From Victivallales bacterium (GTDB lineage: Bacteria > Verrucomicrobiota > Lentisphaeria > Oligosphaerales > Lenti-02), in assembly GCA_018648945.1 (NCBI GenBank), contig JABGQJ010000163.1, positions 1 to 12,705 on the forward strand: a stretch of 12,705 bases of DNA. The letters run 5' to 3'. Below, piece after piece: positions 8,501 through 12,705 of the stretch. Below the pieces are notes generated by a model, which searched no databases, was not told where the DNA came from, and saw only the letters and a list, made by a program, of their open reading frames with translations. The first letter of the stretch is position 1; every line of letters starts with the position of its first letter. Position numbers and translations under genes: made by a program.

Positions 8501-11410
8501 GCGCAACGTGCGTCGGCGGTTGATGATCGCCATGCTGCGGGCCAGATCGTCCTCGGGGTGGTACATGAACTCATGGTCGGCAGCCAGGAAACCTCTGCCC
8601 TCGATCTCCTCGTCGTCGACACTGACGGCCGCGAAGTCCTCCGGGCTGACGTTCAGCGAGATGCCCGCGATGCTCAGCAGGCTTTGGTTCTGCGGGGAGC
8701 CGGAGAGGAAGGTGGGGAAGAAGTGGTCATCGGGCTGCAGGTACATGATGTACTCGCCCGTGTAGAACTGCTCGTAGAAGAACCGCTTGGGCTTGGAGAA
8801 GCCGCGGATGAGGCGGGCCTGGACCTGATCGTAGAGCTTCATGCTCTTCGGGTTCTCGGCCTTGAAGATGTGCACCGGCGAGCAGCGGAACAGGATGATC
8901 CGGGTCGACTCGCCGATCTGGTAGACCCGGCGGTTCCTCGTCTTGTATTTCTGCTCGTAGCCAAGATCGCGGGTCCAGGTGATGTCACCAGTCTCGAGAT
9001 TGGAGCGGGCGGCATGGAAGTCGAGTTGCCAGTGGCGCCAGGAGAAGGGACTGCGGAAGCGGTAGCGGCCTCTTTCGTCGCTCATCTCGACCGGGTACAC
9101 CTCGGTCAGCCCGGTCCAGTACCCGCCGCCCATGGTGTAGCTTCGCCAGCTCTTCCCATACCAGGCGGGATGATTGTGGATAAGCTGCACCACCGTGTTG
9201 GGTTCGGGATGGTTGGGGACGAGGCTGTTGCCGCGCACGGAGTTGGTCAGGCCCTTGAAGTCGCGGGACATGGTGGGCATGCTGGTGGGGATCAGCTTGC
9301 CGCCGCCCAAGGCAAGCTGCTCCAGGCCAGCGATGATGACGCGTTCCTGTGCCACCACGTTGTCCCAGGTGATGTCGTCGATGGTATCCATGGGGCAGGC
9401 GGAATACTCGCGGTTGTCGCCTCTGGTCACGAGGGCGAAACTGGTGTGCCCACGGAAGGTCAACTGCATGGTGTGGAACTGATTGATGGACCAGTAGTTG
9501 CCGCAACTCCAGAGATCGCCGTGGGCAACCCGGCTGCTGAAGGTATTGGTCTCGTCCACCTCGGGGAAGAGCTTCTCCTGGGCGTACTTGAACTGCAGCT
9601 CGATCTCGCGGTCGGCCGGGACGCAGCGGCTCGCCCACCAGTAGCCGCCGGAGGCGAGTACCAACTGCTTCGTCTTGTCGGAGAAGTTGACCTCGACCCC
9701 GAGCAAAGGACGCTTGCCATCGGGGCCGCGGACCTCGTGGAAGAGGGCGCGGTCCTGGTCGTTCTGCTTCAGGTAGAACTCATTGCGGGTGATGCGATGG
9801 TCCAGCTGAGCGAGCAGTGTCTCCATGCGCTCGCGGGCGAAGGCGTCGTAGTTGTCCTCGTACATTTTCGCGTGCAGGACGCTGCCATTCTTGCTGTGGG
9901 TCGGGCCGCCTGGCTCCCAGTAGGTACCTTCCTTGAAGTAGTCCCGGTAGCCCTTGGCCTCGCGCCCCTTGCGTTCGCGGGCCGAGCCGGAGACCAGCAC
10001 GTACGGCTTGGCCCCGACCATGCTGCTGTAGACAGTCGAGCGCTTGTTGACGGCCAGGTAGCGGTCCAGTTTATCGCCCTTCTTGGAGCCGGTGCGCAGC
10101 CATTGGAGGCGCGCTTGCAGGGCGTCCTCTTCGGCCTTGCTCGCAACGCCGTCGGCGGCTAGGCTGAGTTCCTCGCGGAAGAGCACTTCGGCGTCATCCA
10201 GATTGTCCCAGAAGGCGACGTGGTCGGGGCGCCCTCGCACGTTTGCGAAGTAGTCCGGCACTTTCTCCCGGATGGTCTTGAGCAACGCAAGCTCCTCGCT
10301 GAACTCCTCCTTCTCCTCGTCCAGCCGCTCCAGAAGCTTCTCCGGCTCCTTGCGGCCGCCAAGAGCGGAGGCCACGGCCCGGCTGCCGGCCGAGGCTTGG
10401 CCGCGCCCCGCAACCAGAGAGAAGATCACCTTGCGACGGATCTTGTTGCGGTTCTCGGAGGCGGCCAGATGCGCGGCGGTTTGCATCAGGCCCTGCAAGC
10501 CCAGCAGTTCCCGTGCCCCGGGCGCGAGGCCGGGAATGGGGCTCCAGGCATCGTAGTAGGCGGTGATCAGCAATGACTCGTCGAGCAATCCGTCCGTATT
10601 GGGATCGGGATCGAGGATGGCGAAGACATTGCGCACCTTGACGCGAGTCCAGTCTACCCGGGCCTTGACCGTCAGTTTCTTGCCGATAAGCGACTTGGGG
10701 TGGACGACGTTCTCGCCTTCCTCGTCCTTTTTGGGGCGGATGAAGAACATGGGGAAGTTGATCGAGGCGTGGGAGTCCTTGCGCCGGTAGAAGTGCGGCT
10801 TTGGGTCGTCTTCCTCGTCGAGGAAGAAGAGGGTCGCCTTGGCCCCGAAGTTGGCGAATTCCTGACTGCGCTCGCGCACTCGCATGAGCATGATATTGCC
10901 CATCGCGTTGTCGAGCGCGGGCACCTTGTCCTCGCCCTCGGGATCGCCTTTGAACACGATGGTACCGGTGATGCCCTCGGGGGGAGTGGTGGCGGTGCGC
11001 AGACGGTTCGGGTAGTAGGGGTAGATCTCGAAGCCTTCGACATCCTTGCCTTCCTCGTCCAGCAATTGGCAAGGGCGGGAGGGGTGCTCCTGGGGCACGA
11101 CCACTTCGTGCTCTTGCACGATGATGCGGTAGCCTAGTTCCTCTAGCTGGCTGGTGACCTTCTTCTCGGTCTCGTAGAAGGCCGGACTGCCGGTGAAGCG
11201 GTTGCCGAGCTTGGTGTAGGTCTCCAGATTCTCACGCAGGTACGTACCCGTGATTTTCGCGGCGATGCCCTCGTAGTCCGGGACTTCGGCGTATTCGTTG
11301 GGTAGTACGGCCTCGCGGGGGCGCAGCAACTGGTTGAACACGACGCCGACGAGCAACATGCCGGCGAGGCCGAAGAGAATCCAGAGAATGGACGTGAAGC
11401 GGGTTTTCAT
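5555..11410 (-). CDS. Giant M28-like pseudopeptidase / FtsX-type permease fusion
   Basis: 1951 residues, far longer than ordinary FtsX permeases (about 400-850). TM1 (about 8-30) anchors an ectodomain of about 990 residues. Its first part looks like an M28 aminopeptidase: RFTGSPAFYETEKKVTSQLE (about 69-88), a PA-like insert (about 145-260), then LLITAYYDAW (about 280-289) where M28 has its HxD metal motif, GLAPGARELLG (294-304) where it has the bridging Asp, and AGRGQASAGSR (334-344) where it has the catalytic Glu pair. His, Asp and Glu-Glu are replaced, so peptidase activity is unlikely. A helical stretch (about 960-1025) leads to an extra membrane block (about 1030-1116, three or four helices). 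The FtsX core follows: NMRKRKVRT and a helix (about 1148-1176), a second extracytoplasmic domain (1177-1625), NTMRGSVYERKDEI and three helices (about 1630-1750). A cytoplasmic domain (1757-1905) ends in an acidic tail. Start is ATG at 11410. No ATPase is fused. Function is unknown. Confidence 0.87.
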   Translation of the reverse strand: MKTRFTSILWILFGLAGMLLVGVVFNQLLRPREAVLPNEYAEVPDYEGIAAKITGTYLRENLETYTKLGNRFTGSPAFYETEKKVTSQLEELGYRIIVQEHEVVVPQEHPSRPCQLLDEEGKDVEGFEIYPYYPNRLRTATTPPEGITGTIVFKGDPEGEDKVPALDNAMGNIMLMRVRERSQEFANFGAKATLFFLDEEDDPKPHFYRRKDSHASINFPMFFIRPKKDEEGENVVHPKSLIGKKLTVKARVDWTRVKVRNVFAILDPDPNTDGLLDESLLITAYYDAWSPIPGLAPGARELLGLQGLMQTAAHLAASENRNKIRRKVIFSLVAGRGQASAGSRAVASALGGRKEPEKLLERLDEEKEEFSEELALLKTIREKVPDYFANVRGRPDHVAFWDNLDDAEVLFREELSLAADGVASKAEEDALQARLQWLRTGSKKGDKLDRYLAVNKRSTVYSSMVGAKPYVLVSGSARERKGREAKGYRDYFKEGTYWEPGGPTHSKNGSVLHAKMYEDNYDAFARERMETLLAQLDHRITRNEFYLKQNDQDRALFHEVRGPDGKRPLLGVEVNFSDKTKQLVLASGGYWWASRCVPADREIELQFKYAQEKLFPEVDETNTFSSRVAHGDLWSCGNYWSINQFHTMQLTFRGHTSFALVTRGDNREYSACPMDTIDDITWDNVVAQERVIIAGLEQLALGGGKLIPTSMPTMSRDFKGLTNSVRGNSLVPNHPEPNTVVQLIHNHPAWYGKSWRSYTMGGGYWTGLTEVYPVEMSDERGRYRFRSPFSWRHWQLDFHAARSNLETGDITWTRDLGYEQKYKTRNRRVYQIGESTRIILFRCSPVHIFKAENPKSMKLYDQVQARLIRGFSKPKRFFYEQFYTGEYIMYLQPDDHFFPTFLSGSPQNQSLLSIAGISLNVSPEDFAAVSVDDEEIEGRGFLAADHEFMYHPEDDLARSMAIINRRRTLRYGDHGLLQEHTLASEQKARKLATEGEELREGGEHYKAFKAMKDSLAYSTAIHPVIKDSKAEAVYGIIFYLLLLIPFAFFMEKLVLGSSDIRLQIAWVGAIFLAVFMVLRQLHPAFLIVRSSFMILLGFITLMLSVIVTFFVSAKFRAAVSEYQKVIHGQQTTTDVTKAGAAMTGFLLGINNMRKRKVRTTLTATTLVLITFVMICFTAVENDYKEVMYPIGKAPYTGLEIRRNTLAHLGTQSTVLVQAFEEDFDVAVRRWDVGGLWGDMPANKKLEAETYISPEEIDNLPVTFTRASGDATQRWVSIGSMAIGPSPDYEVKDFLLCGETWFETEIEKSCILSVEAAAAFGITPEMVRAEEKPTVLLKGKEMAVINLFDAAKLAAMKSSKDELITPIDLAIENPLKTEEKAELRRRKRKAAEEERDLTEEEKKLPEREPTRLNVAKLVLFPKQRQPKPEGIRVHFKGKLRVNEKEPISFDKMFITKVAPDPEDTTHEHYWFRNDDGDTCFIPARMAAEMQITPEKVETSDVRIQVQGTVLSVKGIYESNRFENIRDLDGETLAPYDVESIIGRPREDEAEEDEMPEMMKRLTGDDIIICNDHSRTHGWHVASIAIDLTKAGSHKEVRTILDRYLEKTGMKAFYGIGDTAYFGAKFRRSKGSNYLELLIPLLIASLTVLNTMRGSVYERKDEIYVYNAVGLNPFHVFFLFIAEACVYAVVGALGGYLVANGAGKIVALFGWGADAGLTINYSSIYAVLYSVVIMIAVLVSTWFPARAAARLAAPAEEMKWRVPQPTDGVISFDLPFTFSVRDRVAIVAYFMGWFDEFGEGSSAKFYCAPPTCSLERFGDEVASTLRSTTWLRPYDLGVSQEMAIQLSEDRKTGQTMAHLTLTHLSGGASAWIRTNYLFLKVLRKHFLDWRVVPEIEKLQFLQKARELLGAPADLLAEEEERIQAQIEAIKASEMDEEDEDESTETAPAENQAQ

Positions 11411-11433
11411 ATCGTTGTCGGGGAACTCCGTAA

Positions 11434-11454
11434 GGCCGCGCCGGGGCGCGGGCC
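11434..11454 (-). other. GC-rich stem-loop in the intergenic gap before the giant gene
   Basis: The 45-base gap between the right-edge transporter and the giant gene contains GGCC and GCGC arms separated by a 4-base loop, with a single-base bulge on one side (8 base pairs). It starts immediately after the TAG stop (11458-11456), and no U-run follows. It could slow ribosomes, protect the upstream mRNA or adjust the expression ratio within the operon. In GC-rich DNA such a stem can also arise by chance. Confidence 0.35.
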
Positions 11455-11455
11455 T

Positions 11456-12705
11456 CTAGAACACGTGGTTGACGTGGTAGGTGTCCATGTAACCGAAGGC
11501 ATTGATGACTAGGGCCAGCGCGTCCCAGAACAGGTACGAGCTGATGGTCCCCAGGAAGACGCCGACAAAGAAGGGCGTCATCACCTTGCGGACAAACATC
11601 ACGCCGCCTGCTCGCAGGGCGACGAACTTGATCAGCAAGGCCGTAAACAGCGACCCCCAGACCATGTTGATGAAGTAGGTGTTCGCCAGGATGTACCCCA
11701 CCGGGTGGAGGGGGAACCCGACCCACAGGGTCTTGGCGACGAAGAGCAGAATCGTCACTATGAACGACCCACCCAAGGCCCAGGCAGGTCCCGGCTGCAC
11801 ATAGTGGCCGGGGGGCTTCTTCGCGTCCTTCGCCTTGGCCTTCTTCCTCCTGCCCTCCGCCATCTCGGCCTTCTCGTCCTTGGCCCGCTGGGCTAGTTGG
11901 TCGTGACGGGCGACGTCGCGAGTGACGATGCGGATCTGCCATGACTGGCCAGCCGCGAAACCATACCCCTCTACGTTCATTGCCCCCTTGCTGTAGCCGA
12001 TGGACAGCATGAGGGCGCCACCCATGACTAGGCCGCCGAGGGCACCGAGAATCAACCCCCGCGACACGCAGCGCGGACGGACGTTCAGCAGTTTCGAGAG
12101 CTGCAGCATTTCCACTTGGGTCGGGGCGCACATCAGATAGGAGGCGGAGCATAGGAAGCCGCCCGACACGATCATGATGACGAGCATGCCGATGCCGAAT
12201 ACATAGGTGCCACCGAAGGCGGTGAAGATGATCAGCGGCGTGTAGGGCGTGAGATACGACCATGGCGTGCCGCACTCGGTGCGGATGCGGGCCGTGCTCA
12301 AACCGCACAGCAGGATGAAGGTGAAGTAGACGAAGCCCGCCCAGAAGCCAACGCCCACATACTGGGTCCAGAAGCTGAGGAAGAGGACCCCAAAGCAGAG
12401 GACCGCGACGGACACGCGGTAGCTCCACGCCTCGCCACGATCGTCGAGCTCCGACTTCTCCGGCCAGAATGCGCTCCGGAAGACCTGCGCCAGATGTCGC
12501 CGGGCCGAGTAGATCGTGATCACCGCCAGGGCCATGTAGGCACCGGTGTGCTGCTCGCGGACGAAGGGGAAGTCCTTGATGGACTTCCAACTGGTGAACA
12601 CTTCCTCCCGCAAGTAGAAGGGCAGTGAGCAGACGAAGAAGCAGAGCAGAATGCTGCCCAGCAGCTCAAGCTCGATGAAGAAGGCAATGGGCAGGACGAG
12701 CAGGG
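11456..12705 (-). CDS. DUF6785/DUF6784-type (OPT-like) membrane transporter, C-terminal part (N-terminus off the right edge)
   Basis: The frame is open from the right edge (first full codon at 12703) to the TAG at 11458-11456, giving 415 residues. An internal TTG at 12613 is not the start, because hydrophobic sequence of the same protein continues upstream. Visible marks, numbered from the edge: a membrane helix (1-31); REQHTGAYMALAVITIYSARRHL (about 44-66), typical of DUF6785; a helical pair (about 95-137) leading to ARIRTECGTPW (about 139-149); QVEMLQLSKLLNVRPR (about 195-210); a Lys/Glu/Ala-rich hydrophilic insert (about 268-299); and the DUF6784-like ending GFPLHPVGYILAN followed by LIKFVALRAGG and a PFFVGVFLG helix (about 331-390). 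The layout is that of OPT-fold transporters. Motif order parallels the 668-residue transporter downstream, suggesting paralogy. Substrate is unknown. It ends 45 bases before the giant gene and probably shares its operon. Confidence 0.8.
   Translation of the reverse strand, partial: LLVLPIAFFIELELLGSILLCFFVCSLPFYLREEVFTSWKSIKDFPFVREQHTGAYMALAVITIYSARRHLAQVFRSAFWPEKSELDDRGEAWSYRVSVAVLCFGVLFLSFWTQYVGVGFWAGFVYFTFILLCGLSTARIRTECGTPWSYLTPYTPLIIFTAFGGTYVFGIGMLVIMIVSGGFLCSASYLMCAPTQVEMLQLSKLLNVRPRCVSRGLILGALGGLVMGGALMLSIGYSKGAMNVEGYGFAAGQSWQIRIVTRDVARHDQLAQRAKDEKAEMAEGRRKKAKAKDAKKPPGHYVQPGPAWALGGSFIVTILLFVAKTLWVGFPLHPVGYILANTYFINMVWGSLFTALLIKFVALRAGGVMFVRKVMTPFFVGVFLGTISSYLFWDALALVINAFGYMDTYHVNHVF

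Noticed and set aside
8165..10162. Plus-strand open frame of 665 codons
   Set aside because: It lies wholly antisense to the giant permease gene. Its translation is dominated by Gly/Ala/Val/Leu/Asp/His with no domain pattern, as expected opposite GC-rich third codon positions.
11232..12590. Minus-strand open frame of 452 codons overlapping the right-edge transporter
   Set aside because: It is an Arg/His/Pro/Gly-rich out-of-frame reading of the transporter and the start of the giant gene. The +0 frame shows clear membrane helices and family motifs instead.
11456..12613. Taking the TTG at 12613 as the start of the right-edge transporter
   Set aside because: The frame stays open to the window edge and the 30 upstream codons form a membrane helix consistent with the family, so the gene is truncated by the window.

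Overview
The window is about 12.7 kb of GC-rich (roughly 60%) bacterial DNA and is almost entirely coding. All six supported genes lie on the minus strand, so transcription runs from right to left. There are no RNA genes, insertion sequences, CRISPR arrays or tRNAs that I can see, and no gene-free stretch longer than 102 bases. The gene families suggest an environmental bacterium of the Planctomycetota / Armatimonadota / Hydrogenedentota / Lentisphaerota type. These families are DUF6785/DUF6784-like OPT-fold transporters, very large M28-like/FtsX permeases, and planctomycete-style right-handed beta-helix proteins. This placement is inferred from remembered family distribution, not from a marker gene.

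In transcription order the layout is: (1) the C-terminal 415 residues of a polytopic transporter of DUF6785/DUF6784 type, running off the right edge (12705-11456); (2) a 1951-residue membrane protein (11410-5555) with an N-terminal anchor, a large ectodomain built on an M28 peptidase-like fold that has lost its recognisable metal and catalytic residues, an extra membrane block, an FtsX-type permease core and a cytoplasmic tail; (3) a second, complete OPT-like transporter of 668 residues (5558-3552), overlapping gene 2 by four bases (GTGA); (4) a 373-residue MacB/FtsX-type ABC permease (3507-2386); (5) a short DUF445 membrane protein (2380-1811); (6) a right-handed parallel beta-helix protein (1708 to beyond base 1), cut by the left edge.

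Genes 1-5 are separated by 45 bases or less or overlap, and look like one operon. Gene 6 follows after 102 bases that carry an inverted repeat, a consensus-like -35 hexamer and a strong ribosome binding site, so it may be a separate unit. The operon has two FtsX-type permeases and two related OPT-like transporters but no ABC ATPase or periplasmic adaptor in view. My inference is an envelope transport or substrate-handling system whose ATPase lies outside the window or is supplied in trans. The best candidate for unusual biology is the pseudopeptidase-permease fusion together with its two flanking transporters.
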